Origin: Planctomycetota bacterium
GTDB lineage: Bacteria; Planctomycetota; Phycisphaerae; Phycisphaerales; UBA1924
DNA: 64,000 nt
NCBI GenBank assembly: GCA_013285505.1
Contig: CP053450.1
Coordinates: 1-64,000, forward strand
Direction: 5' to 3'
Shown: positions 10,810 through 19,529 of the stretch, piece after piece
How the letters are laid out: the number at the start of each line of letters is the position of its first letter
Position numbering within the stretch: the first letter of the stretch is position 1
The notes under the pieces: model-generated
Databases searched by the model: none
The model's input: only the letters and a program-made list of their open reading frames with translations
Told to the model about the DNA's origin: nothing
Translations under genes and position numbers: made by a program

Positions 10810-11342
10810 AGCTCGGACCCCGTGAAATCGCCGTGCTGGCGTTGGTGCTCGCGATCCCCGTCGCGAGCTACCTGCTGGTCTTCGCCCCTCAGAACCGCGA
10901 CATCGTCGCGGCCCAGCTCGAGATCACGCACAAGCGCGAGATGCTCACGTCCCTGCGCACGGAGACCGCCCGCAACGACGACCTCGCGCAGGCCAACTCG
11001 AACATCGGCACCCGCATCGAAGAGATCGAGGACCGCCTGCCGAGCACCATGGAGCTGGACAACATCATCCGCCAGATCTCCGACCTCGCGGTCACCTCCG
11101 GCCTCAGCTCTCCGACGCTGACCAGCGGCAAGCCGATCGAGGCGGGCACCTACTGGGAGCAGCCCCTCACCGTGACGACCACGGGCAACTTCAACGGCTA
11201 CTACCGCTTCCTGCAGAAACTCGAGCGCATGCCGCGGATCACGCGCATCCCGGACTTCGACCTCCTGCGCGACCCCAAGATCGACGGCGACGTGGCGATC
11301 GAATTCACCCTGAGCATCTTCTTCCAGGACGACAAGTCATGA
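10806..11342 (+). CDS. pilO: PilO-like inner-membrane assembly protein
   Basis: This is a 178-residue protein with an N-terminal membrane helix (AVLALVLAIPVASYLLVF), a coiled coil over about residues 30-75, and a compact alpha/beta domain that includes the family-typical VTTTGNFNGYYRFLQKLE and RITRIPDFDL. This matches PilO, which dimerises with PilN in the inner-membrane alignment complex of type IV pilus and type II secretion machines. The start overlaps the pilN stop by 4 bases and its own stop overlaps the next start by 4 bases. The length is normal for PilO. Confidence 0.8.
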   Translation: MKLGPREIAVLALVLAIPVASYLLVFAPQNRDIVAAQLEITHKREMLTSLRTETARNDDLAQANSNIGTRIEEIEDRLPSTMELDNIIRQISDLAVTSGLSSPTLTSGKPIEAGTYWEQPLTVTTTGNFNGYYRFLQKLERMPRITRIPDFDLLRDPKIDGDVAIEFTLSIFFQDDKS

Positions 11343-12061
11343 GCAACCCGAACGACATCTCCTCCGACGACGCTGTCCTCGACGCCTCGCCCCAGGGCTC
11401 CGAGGGCCGTCGCGAGGGCGCGGCACCGCTGCTGCTGCAGGACATGCAGTTTACGGAAGAGGCCATGAGCATCTCGGTCGGGAGCGGGCGGTCCCGCTCG
11501 GCGATGGTCGCGGCTTTCGTGATCGTCGCGGCGGTGGGCTCGCTGTTTGCTATGCGGCAGCTCGGCCTCGGCCCGGCGCTCTCGCTGGCCGATGTCGCGG
11601 TGGAGTACACGCCCGAGGAGACGGCCAAGGCCGGGATCGCCTCGGGCAAGGTGCTCGCCGACCTCGAGCGGAGCCGTCGCGCCGTTCAGGTGCCGCAGGA
11701 GAACATCACCAAGGACCCGTTCGAGCTCAACGCCGACAAGGGCGTGGACACCTCGCCGAAGATCGACGCCGACCTGGCGATGCGCGCCGAGATGGAACGC
11801 CAGCGTGCGGCGCGTGAGGCCCGGGCCAAGGAGATCGATTCGGCTCTCGGCGGCCTCTCGCTTCAGAGCGTGATGCTCGGCTCCAAGCCGGTCGCCCGCA
11901 TCAACGGCGAGATCTACCGCGTCGGCATGACGATCGCGGACTACTTCATCATCACCGCGATCGAGGGCCGCGAGGTCACGCTGTTTGCCGACGACCAGAC
12001 GTACACCCTCTCGATCGACTCGTCTCCCTCGAAGCGGCCGGGGTCGCGACGCAACCGCTAA
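11339..12061 (+). CDS. PilP/GspC-like single-pass membrane protein
   Basis: This 240-residue protein has a cytoplasmic N-terminus, one membrane helix at about residues 50-70 (MVAAFVIVAAVGSLFAM), a charged linker, and a small C-terminal beta domain. That domain contains VMLGSKPVARINGEIYRVG followed by VTLFADDQTYTLSID. The order and the small strand-rich domain resemble the homology region of GspC/PilP, which docks on the secretin. The primary match is weak, so the call rests largely on position in the pilM-N-O-X-B cassette and the 4-base overlap with pilO. If correct, a secretin must be encoded elsewhere, because none is present here. Confidence 0.55.
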   Translation: MSNPNDISSDDAVLDASPQGSEGRREGAAPLLLQDMQFTEEAMSISVGSGRSRSAMVAAFVIVAAVGSLFAMRQLGLGPALSLADVAVEYTPEETAKAGIASGKVLADLERSRRAVQVPQENITKDPFELNADKGVDTSPKIDADLAMRAEMERQRAAREARAKEIDSALGGLSLQSVMLGSKPVARINGEIYRVGMTIADYFIITAIEGREVTLFADDQTYTLSIDSSPSKRPGSRRNR

Positions 12062-12078
12062 CAGAATAGAGCACGGCG

Positions 12079-14104
12079 TTGGCCAAGCACCGAATCGATG
12101 AACTGCTCCAGCGGACCCCCGAACGACGCACACCGCCGTCGAGTCGTCCCGCGCGCACGGAGGAGCCCGACGAGGTGATCTACAGCCCGCTGCCGGACAT
12201 GCCGGGCGCACCAGAGCACCGCGCGCCCACGCGCCGAGCCGGCCGGGTCCGATGTGGAGCCCGAGACGCAGCCCGAGACGCAGCCCGAGGCAGAGCCCGG
12301 CACCCCTGTCGCGGTGCATCCGTCTGAGGACCCGGACTCGATCTTCGAGTACGCGCCCGACGCTGACGAGTTGGACGAGGCCTCGGAATCGCCCGGGCTG
12401 GCCCAGCTCCTCCGTGAGGGCGCCGGCGTCTCCGGCGAGACGATCTCCGAGGCCGAGAAGATCGCCAAGCAGACGCCGGGCCGGACGCTCGTGGACATCC
12501 TGCTCGAGCGCGGGGCCGACGAGGACGCGGTGCAGGCGGCGGTCGCCAAGCACGCCGGGCTGCCCTTTGAACGCATCGATCTGGAGGCGGGGCTCGACGG
12601 CGGGTTTGACGGCCGGCTGCTCCAGCGCCTGACGCCTGAGTTCTGCAAGCTCAACGGCGTGATGCCCCTCCGCACCGAGGGCAGCCGCGTGGTCGTCGGC
12701 TCGGTCAAGCCCGACAACGTCTTCATCCTCGACGAGGTCAAGAGCCGCCTGGGCGTGCCCAGCATCAAGCTCGTCATCGTGACCTGGTTCGACATCCGCG
12801 GGGCGCTCGAGATCATCGGCGAGGACTCGACCGAGGACTCCACCGCCGATCTCTCGAGCATTCTGGAAGACGTGGACGAATCGGACGTCGCCGTCGCCGA
12901 GATCGGTGCCGACGACGCGGTCGATCTCGAGCAGCAGGCCGGTGAGAGCCCGGTCATCCGGTATGTCAACTACATCATCCAGACCGCTATCAAGGAGGGC
13001 GCCAGCGATATCCACGTCGAGCCCGCCGAGAAGAAGCTGAAGGTGAGGTTCCGCATCGACGGCGTGCTGTTTGAGATGCTCAACCCGCCCGCCTCGATGT
13101 CGGCCGCGATCACCAGCCGCCTGAAGATCATGGCGAACCTGGACATCTCCGAACGCCGCATCCCGCAGGACGGGCGTATCCGCTGCACCGTGCAGGGTCG
13201 CAAGCTCGACCTGCGTGTCTCGACCCTGCCCAACGGGCACGGCGAGAAGACGGTCATGCGAATCCTGGACACCCGCTCGATCAACGTGCAGCTCGAGGAC
13301 CTGGGCTTCGACCCCAGCACGCTCGAGATCTGGTCCAACCAGATCAAGTCGCCGCACGGCATTCTGTTGGTCACCGGGCCGACCGGCTCGGGTAAGACGA
13401 CCACGCTCTACTCCTCACTCCGCCAGCTCGACAAGAACAAGCTCAACATCTCGACGGTCGAGGACCCGGTCGAGTATCACCTCGACGGCATCACCCAGAC
13501 CCAGATGCACGAGAAGATCGGGATGACCTTCGGCAAGGCGCTCAAGGCCCTGCTGCGTCAGGACCCCGACGTGATCATGCTCGGTGAGATCCGCGACATG
13601 GAGACCGCCCACACGGCGGTGCAGGCGGCGCTCACCGGTCACCTGGTGCTCTCGACGCTCCACACCAACGACGCGCCCAGCTCGATCACGCGGCTGGTGA
13701 ACATCGGGCTCGAGCCGTTCCTGGTCGGGGCCGCGGTCAACGCGGTGCTCGCCCAGCGGCTGGTGCGTCGGCTCTGCCCGCACTGCAAGACGCACGAGCC
13801 GCCCAGCGAAGAAATGGGCGAATATCTCCAGATGCAGGGCATCGACGCGGAGACGGTGTGGACGCCGCAGGGGTGCGATCGGTGCCGCAACACCGGCTAT
13901 GCCGGGCGTGTCGGCATCTACGAGATGCTCGCCGTGGACGACCAGGTCCGCGACATCATCGCGCGGAACCCCAACGTCGCCGAGTTCCGCAAGCTGTGCG
14001 TCGATCGGGGCATGGTCACGCTCCGCGGCGACGGCCTCCGCAAGGTCAAACAAGGCCTGACCACCATCCAGGAAATCTTCCGCGTCACCGAAGCGGCGAT
14101 CTGA
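12079..14104 (+). CDS. pilB: PilB/GspE-type assembly ATPase, one frame break near the N-terminus
   Basis: This hexameric ATPase drives pilus polymerisation or type II secretion from the cytoplasmic side. An MshEN-like N-terminal domain (about residues 100-230) is followed by the ATPase core. The core carries GPTGSGKTTTLYSSL (Walker A), VIMLGEIRDMETAHTA (Asp box and Walker B), STLHTNDAPSSITRL (His box) and a four-Cys zinc site in CPHCKTHE and CDRCRNTGYAGR. A TTG at 12079 begins MAKHRIDELLQRT. This leads into an acidic, Pro-rich, probably disordered stretch of about 100 residues that is unusual for the family. The frame changes near 12225 in a gcgcgc run; restoring one GC gives about 675 residues. 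The core itself is intact. Confidence 0.88.
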
Positions 14105-14123
14105 GCCAACCCCGGAGCACACT

Positions 14124-14642
14124 ATGCGTACCGCCAGAACATGCCGTCACCTCCTGATCGCCGCAGCGACCATCCTGATCCCGGCCGCCGCGTTCGCGCA
14201 GACGACCACCCCTCCGCCGGCAACCGCCCCTCCGCCGGCAGCCGAACAGGCCGCGGTCCAGGCCACAGGTCAGGCTGAGGGACAGGCCGCACCGGAGGAT
14301 GCATCCGGCGCAGCCGAGCAGGCCGATGCTGCCACGGCGGAGGGCGCGGCGGACGCCGCCGCCGCGCCGTACGCCGGGACCAACATGATCGCCCGCTGGA
14401 TGCGCGCCATCGGCGGCCGCATCTGCATGGGCCCCAGGCTCGACGTGAACACCCGCGTCTCGCGCCCCAACCCCAACGACGCGGCGCAGGGCTGGCGGGT
14501 CTCCGTGCCGACCTTCGCGCTCGCCCGGATGTCCGCCCCCCCGAAGCGTGCCACACGACCGACGCCCTCGGAGCAGGTCAACGAGGCGGGTTCGGAGCAG
14601 GTGCTCGCCACCGGCGAGGGCTCGACCGAGATCCCCGACTGA
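14124..14642 (+). CDS. Exported low-complexity protein of unknown function
   Basis: This 172-residue product has a Sec signal peptide (RHLLIAAATILIPAAAFAQ), then about 65 residues dominated by Ala, Glu, Gln and Pro, with no obvious fold. A short conserved-looking core follows: NMIARWMRAIGGRICMGPRLDVN and SVPTFALARMSAPP. I do not recognise a family. It starts 20 bases after the PilB stop and is probably co-transcribed with the pil-type cassette, which suggests an envelope role for that machine. That role is inferred from position only. Confidence 0.55.
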   Translation: MRTARTCRHLLIAAATILIPAAAFAQTTTPPPATAPPPAAEQAAVQATGQAEGQAAPEDASGAAEQADAATAEGAADAAAAPYAGTNMIARWMRAIGGRICMGPRLDVNTRVSRPNPNDAAQGWRVSVPTFALARMSAPPKRATRPTPSEQVNEAGSEQVLATGEGSTEIPD

Positions 14643-14694
14643 CCACGCCGGCTGACGGTATCCTCGCCGCTCCTCGACCTCGAAGGAGCAGCGC

Positions 14695-15018
14695 ATGCCC
14701 GATTCACCCACGCCGATCACCCCCTGTGACCGAAACGCACAGGCCTACTGGCACGCCAATATCCGTGCCGTGATCCTGCTGCTGCTGGTCTGGGCGGCCG
14801 TCTCGTTCGGGTTCGGCATCCTGTTCGCCGACTGGCTCAACCAGTTCCGGCTGCCCGGCTCCGGCTTCCCGCTCGGGTTCTGGTTCGCCCAGCAGGGCTC
14901 GATCTACACGTTCGTCGTGCTGATCTTCGTCTACGTCTGGATCATGCGGCGACTCGACCGCAAGTTCGGTGTGGAAGAAGGCACCCCCCCACCGCCCGCG
15001 CAGGGGGGCGACGCATGA
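14695..15018 (+). CDS. DUF4212 small subunit of a sodium/solute symporter
   Basis: This 107-residue protein has two membrane helices, with the DUF4212 signatures AYWHANIRAVILLLLVWA near the N-terminus and YTFVVLIFVYVWIMRRLDRK near the C-terminus. DUF4212 proteins occur as the small partner immediately upstream of VC_2705-type SSS symporters, exactly as here, where the two genes overlap by 4 bases. A GGAG site precedes the ATG. The expected location is the inner membrane, in a complex with the large subunit. Confidence 0.9.
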   Translation: MPDSPTPITPCDRNAQAYWHANIRAVILLLLVWAAVSFGFGILFADWLNQFRLPGSGFPLGFWFAQQGSIYTFVVLIFVYVWIMRRLDRKFGVEEGTPPPPAQGGDA

Positions 15019-16956
15019 CTATCCAGGCGTGGACCTTCGTCATCGTCGGGCTCAGCTTCGCCCTCTACATCGGCATCGCGATCCGCACCCGCGCCAAGTC
15101 CACCGGCGACTTCTACGTCGCGGGCAAGGGCGTGCACCCGGTCGCCAACGGCATGGCCACCGCCGCCGACTGGATGTCCGCGGCCTCGTTCATCTCGATG
15201 GCCGGCATCATCTCCTTCGCCGGATACGACGGCTCGGTCTACCTCATGGGCTGGACCGGCGGCTACGTCCTGCTCGCCCTGCTCTTGGCCCCATACCTCC
15301 GCAAGTTCGGCAAGTTCACCGTGCCCGACTTCGTCGGCGACCGCTACTACTCGCAGTTCGCACGGCTCGTCGCGGTGCTCTGCGCCATTTTCATCAGCTT
15401 CACCTACGTCGCGGGGCAGATGCGCGGCGTCGGAGTCGTCTTCAGCCGGTTCCTCGAGGTGGACATCACCCTCGGCGTCCTCATCGGCATGGGGCTGGTC
15501 TTCTTCTACGCCGTGCTCGGCGGCATGAAGGGTATCACCTACACCCAGGTCGCCCAGTACTGCGTCCTGATCTTCGCCTTCATGGTGCCGGCGATCTTCA
15601 TCAGCATCATGCTGACCAACAACCCGATCCCGCAGCTCGGCTTCGGCGGCCAGCTCGCGGGCGATCTGGGCTCGCAGATCGCGGCGGGAGAGCAGGTCCA
15701 CCTGCTCGACAAGCTCGACGGCCTGCACAAAGAACTCGGTTTCGCGGCCTACACCGACGGCTCCAAGCCCGTCATCGACGTGTTCTGCATCACCCTCGCT
15801 CTCATGGTCGGCACCGCGGGACTGCCGCACGTGATCATCCGGTTCTACACCGTGCCCAAGGTCCGCGACGCCCGCATCAGCGCCGGCTGGGCGCTGCTCT
15901 TTATCGCCATCCTGTACACCTCGGCCCCGGCGGTCGCGGCGTTTGCGCGCACAAACCTGATCGCCTCGACCGAGGGGGCCTACTACAACCCGTCCTCGAT
16001 CGAGCAGATCGCCGACCCCACGGAGCGAGAGGCCGCCCGGGCCATCCCGAGCTGGTTTGCCAACTGGGAGGACACCGGCCTGCTCGCCTGGGCCGACAAG
16101 AACGGCGATGGCCGCGTGCAATACCGCAAGGGAGCCGCGTTTGACGGCAAGCCGGACTTCGTGACCGAGGCGGACATGGCCGCGGACGTCTACACGAGCC
16201 TGACCGGTCCCTCCGGCGAGCGGCTCATCAAGAACACGCTCAACCCCACCAACGACAACGAGCTCTACATCGACCGCGACATCATGGTGCTGGCCAACCC
16301 CGAGATCGCCCGGCTGCCCAACTGGGTGGTCGGCCTCGTCGCGGCCGGCGGTCTGGCCGCCGCGGCTCTCGACGGCGGCCGGGCTGCTGCTGGTCGTCTC
16401 GACCGCCATCAGCCACGACCTGCTCAAGCGCGGCTTCAAGCCGAATATCACCGAGAAGCAGGAACTGACCGCCGCCCGCATCGCGGCCGCGGTCGCAGTG
16501 GTGGCCGCCGGGTACCTCGGCATCAACCCGCCGGGATTCGTCGCCGAGGTCGTCGCGTTCGCCTTCGGCCTCGCGGCCTCCAGCTTCTTCCCGGCCATCC
16601 TCCTCGGCATCTTCGTCAAACGCGCCACCCGCGAGGGCGTCGTCGCCGGCATGATCGCGGGCATCACCTTCACCACCGGCTACATCCTCATGTACCAGTT
16701 CGACTTCGCCCCGCTCAACGCCATTCTCGCCGGGCTGTCCGGCTGGGAGCCCGGCATGGACAAGAAGGGCTACTACCTTCTCGGCATCTCCCCCGCCGGC
16801 ATCGGCGCGGTCGGCATGGCGATCAACTTCGTCGTCTCCTTCATCGGCAGCATGCTCAGCCCCGAACCCCCGGCCGAGGTGCAGGAACTGGTCGAGCGGA
16901 TCCGGGTGCCCGGCGGCGCGGGCGAGGCACACGAGATGCAGGTGCCGCCGATGTAA
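15015..16956 (+). CDS. SSS-family cation/acetate-type symporter (VC_2705 type), one frame break
   Basis: This membrane transporter of about 646 residues couples Na+ or H+ to uptake of acetate or a related monocarboxylate. SSS motifs include GDFYVAGKGVHPVANGMATA near the N-terminus, WMSAASFISMAG, and a helix bundle typical of ActP relatives. The frame changes at 16362-16367. Removing one G from gcggct restores GGLAAALSTAAGLLLV, the conserved sodium-site helix of ActP relatives, so the break is almost certainly a sequence error. A long periplasmic loop (about residues 310-430, including ADKNGDGRVQYRKG) is characteristic of the VC_2705 subgroup. It pairs with the DUF4212 gene, and acs lies about 2.6 kb further on the same strand. 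Confidence 0.88.
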
Positions 16957-16964
16957 AGACGCGG

Positions 16965-18656
16965 CTACCGATCCCAGTCGTAGTACCCACCATCGTCCCA
17001 CTCCGCCGGGTCCGGCGACCATGTGTGTGTATCGATAACAATCTCACGCCCCACATACGTCTGGATCCCCGTGGGTCGGATCAGCTCGCCCAGCGTCGGG
17101 CGCAGGACAACCTGGCAGGGCCCGTGCTCAATTCCCTCCACCACGCCGCCGATCATCTCCCAGGGCGTCCCGGCGGGAACATACAGCCAGCCCAGATCCC
17201 ACTCCCGCTCCCCCTGCCTGAGGATGACATCCGCCGAAACCGTGTGGTCCGGCGGAGGCAATTGAATGTGCAAATACGCGAGGTCTCCCGCGGTTGACCG
17301 CCACACCATCGTCCCGCCCCAGCGCACCGGGGGCTTGAGCACCTCTTCACGCGGCGCCGCTTGGTCCGCACGCGGCATGCCTGCCGCGGGGTCCGCAGCA
17401 ACCACCTCCATTGTTGTGCGCAGCGGGATACGGATCTCGATCGTCGGCGAGTCCAACGGACCAAGCCTCGCCGGGTCCGCGAAGGACGTTGCGAGCATCC
17501 CCGCAGACCCCCGCTCCTCCAACTCATAGATGCGCATCACAAGATCAACTGTGACCTCATACGAGCCCGGTACACGGGGAGCCATGAGCCACCAGCGAAG
17601 CTGCGATTGGCCTCCCCCTATGCCGTTCCACGCGCGGAGTGACTGATGCCCCGGCACAACCGGGCGCACATGCCGGCCTACGTGCACCAAGCCCGCACTC
17701 TCCCCCGTCGGTTCGACCGAGCATGCAACACGGGTCCCCATCTGTGTCGTCACACCCAGGGGGATCTCCACCCGCACCGCATCCCCCGCAGCAACAGGCT
17801 GCCCGCCTGCCACGACCAATCGCGGGCGCACACCAGCCCGGAAGTACCGCTCGACCAGATCCAGCGGAATCCGCCCTTGCGCCGCTTCACGCTGAAACGC
17901 GTGGTAGAAAGAGTCGTACCGTGCCAGACCCGCCCGCGCTGACGCGATCACCGACTCGGCAAGCCGGGTCCTGATCTCCGAGTCAGCCGGCGCATTCCGA
18001 AAGATCATCCCAAGTGAGTCCGCGAACGTATCGACCGCGGTGCCCGGGCTCTCGCTCATCAGGTCAACCAAACCGTCAAGCATCACCAGCCCGACCGGAT
18101 CACTCGTCGATGCCGACTCCAGCCTCGCCAACATCCGTCTGTACTGCGGGCTCGAATACGAAACCGGCCCGAGCATGCCCGACGCCATCGCCTGCATGGC
18201 TTTGTACCCATTCTTCGTGCTCAGACGACCGACCACGATCCCTGCCATGTCCGCGTGGGCCGGATTTGACGCGGACGTCGATTCGAGATCGTTCAGCAAC
18301 CACCCCGTCGGTTTGAGGTATTGGACCACACGCCGGGACTGAGAGGACCCCGCCACCACCGCCGGAAACAGCACCGTGCCCCCCAACAGCAGCAGCACCA
18401 GTGACCCGATCACCATCGGTGCATGTCGACGGCGTTTCCCGAACGCCACCGCTCCAGGCTCTGTCAGGTCCTTCCCGCACTCCGGACATACCGGGACCGC
18501 GGCGTCCACGTCGTACTCACACACCACGCACACCGGATCGGTGCTGACCCGAATCCCCCGCCACCCGGTACGAAGCATGCGACACCCGGAGACCGTCAAC
18601 AACAGTCCTATCACCATCGCGAGCAACCAGAGTCCCATCCCACGATCGTACCGCAA
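16965..18656 (-). CDS. Membrane-anchored zinc-ribbon protein of unknown function
   Basis: This 563-residue protein starts with a membrane helix (LLAMVIGLLLTVSGC), followed by a zinc ribbon made of CVVCEYD and CPECGKDL. A second hydrophobic helix (MVIGSLVLLLLGGTVLF) comes next, then a large soluble domain of about 460 residues with no motif I recognise. The C-terminus is acidic and Tyr-rich (DDGGYYDWDR). The ribbon and helix arrangement resembles planctomycete proteins with a cytoplasmic zinc ribbon and a periplasmic domain, but I cannot assign a role. It is convergent with the symporter gene, with only 8 bases between the two stops. An internal start at 18638 is also possible. Confidence 0.65.
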   Translation of the reverse strand: MRYDRGMGLWLLAMVIGLLLTVSGCRMLRTGWRGIRVSTDPVCVVCEYDVDAAVPVCPECGKDLTEPGAVAFGKRRRHAPMVIGSLVLLLLGGTVLFPAVVAGSSQSRRVVQYLKPTGWLLNDLESTSASNPAHADMAGIVVGRLSTKNGYKAMQAMASGMLGPVSYSSPQYRRMLARLESASTSDPVGLVMLDGLVDLMSESPGTAVDTFADSLGMIFRNAPADSEIRTRLAESVIASARAGLARYDSFYHAFQREAAQGRIPLDLVERYFRAGVRPRLVVAGGQPVAAGDAVRVEIPLGVTTQMGTRVACSVEPTGESAGLVHVGRHVRPVVPGHQSLRAWNGIGGGQSQLRWWLMAPRVPGSYEVTVDLVMRIYELEERGSAGMLATSFADPARLGPLDSPTIEIRIPLRTTMEVVAADPAAGMPRADQAAPREEVLKPPVRWGGTMVWRSTAGDLAYLHIQLPPPDHTVSADVILRQGEREWDLGWLYVPAGTPWEMIGGVVEGIEHGPCQVVLRPTLGELIRPTGIQTYVGREIVIDTHTWSPDPAEWDDGGYYDWDR

Positions 18657-18687
18657 ACTCGCCTTCTGCCCAAGGTATCATCCTGCT

Positions 18688-19488
18688 ATGGCGGTCCTCC
18701 TCCTCGTCCACTGGAAACCCCACGAGATCGACACCGAACTCGCCCGCCTGGGCAAGCACCACACCGTCACCGTCGAGTCCGAGAAGGGCGGCAATTGGAT
18801 CCGCGATCTCAAGAAGCGCCCGCCGGACGCCGTCCTCGTCGACCTCTCCCGCCTGCCCTCCCACGGCCGCGAGGTGGGCAACTTCCTCCGCACGCAGAAG
18901 GCCACACGCACCACGCCCCTCATCTTCATCGGCGGCGAGCCCAACAAGGTCGCGCGCACAAGGCAGCTCCTCCCCGACGCCCACTACTGCACCTGGCGCA
19001 CCGTCCGCGGCACCATCACCCGCGCGCTCAAGAGCCCGCCCAAGGCCCCCGCCGTCCCGGGCGTCTTCGCGGGCTACTCCGGCACGCCGCTACCCAAAAA
19101 GCTCGGCATCAAGCCCGGCTCCACGCTCACCCTCCTCGGCGCGCCGGACAACTTCACCGACACCCTCGGCTCGCTCCCCGACGATGTCACGATCAAAACC
19201 TCCGCCCGTGGCACCACCGACGTCGCGGTCCTCTTCGTGACCTCCCGCGCCGTGCTGGACAGGAAGTGGTCCGCCGCGGCGCGCGCGATCGACGACACCG
19301 GCCGCCTCTGGGTCGCGTGGCCCAAGAAGGCCTCCGGCATCGAGATCGACCTCACGCAGCAGGACATCCGCGAGTTCGGCCTCGACGCCGGGCTGGTTGA
19401 CTTCAAGATCTGCGCGATCGACGACACCTGGTCGGGATTGGCCTTCACCACACGCAAAAACACATCGCGCAGGCCCCCCGCCCGCTGA
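18688..19488 (+). CDS. Receiver-like domain fused to a DUF3052 domain
   Basis: This is a 266-residue protein in two parts. Residues 1-115 look like a response-regulator-type alpha/beta fold with PPDAVLVDLSRLPSHG around the usual phospho-Asp strand and TPLIFIGGE as a later strand. Residues about 130-260 match DUF3052: KLGIKPGSTLTLLGAP, LWVAWPKKASGIEIDLTQ, GLVDFKICAIDDTWSGL. DUF3052 alone is known from small bacterial proteins of unknown function. The fusion suggests a sensing or docking role that cannot be assigned. Start at ATG 18688. It lies 41 bases upstream of acs on the same strand. Confidence 0.72.
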   Translation: MAVLLLVHWKPHEIDTELARLGKHHTVTVESEKGGNWIRDLKKRPPDAVLVDLSRLPSHGREVGNFLRTQKATRTTPLIFIGGEPNKVARTRQLLPDAHYCTWRTVRGTITRALKSPPKAPAVPGVFAGYSGTPLPKKLGIKPGSTLTLLGAPDNFTDTLGSLPDDVTIKTSARGTTDVAVLFVTSRAVLDRKWSAAARAIDDTGRLWVAWPKKASGIEIDLTQQDIREFGLDAGLVDFKICAIDDTWSGLAFTTRKNTSRRPPAR

Positions 19489-19529
19489 GCCGGCGCCTCA
19501 GACCCCCGGCCGGCCGCTATTCTGTCGGT

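Noticed and set aside
16367..17297. Extension of the symporter frame to 17297
   Set aside because: Beyond 16367 the frame loses hydrophobic helices and becomes Arg/His-rich; the true C-terminus is in the next frame, ending at 16956.
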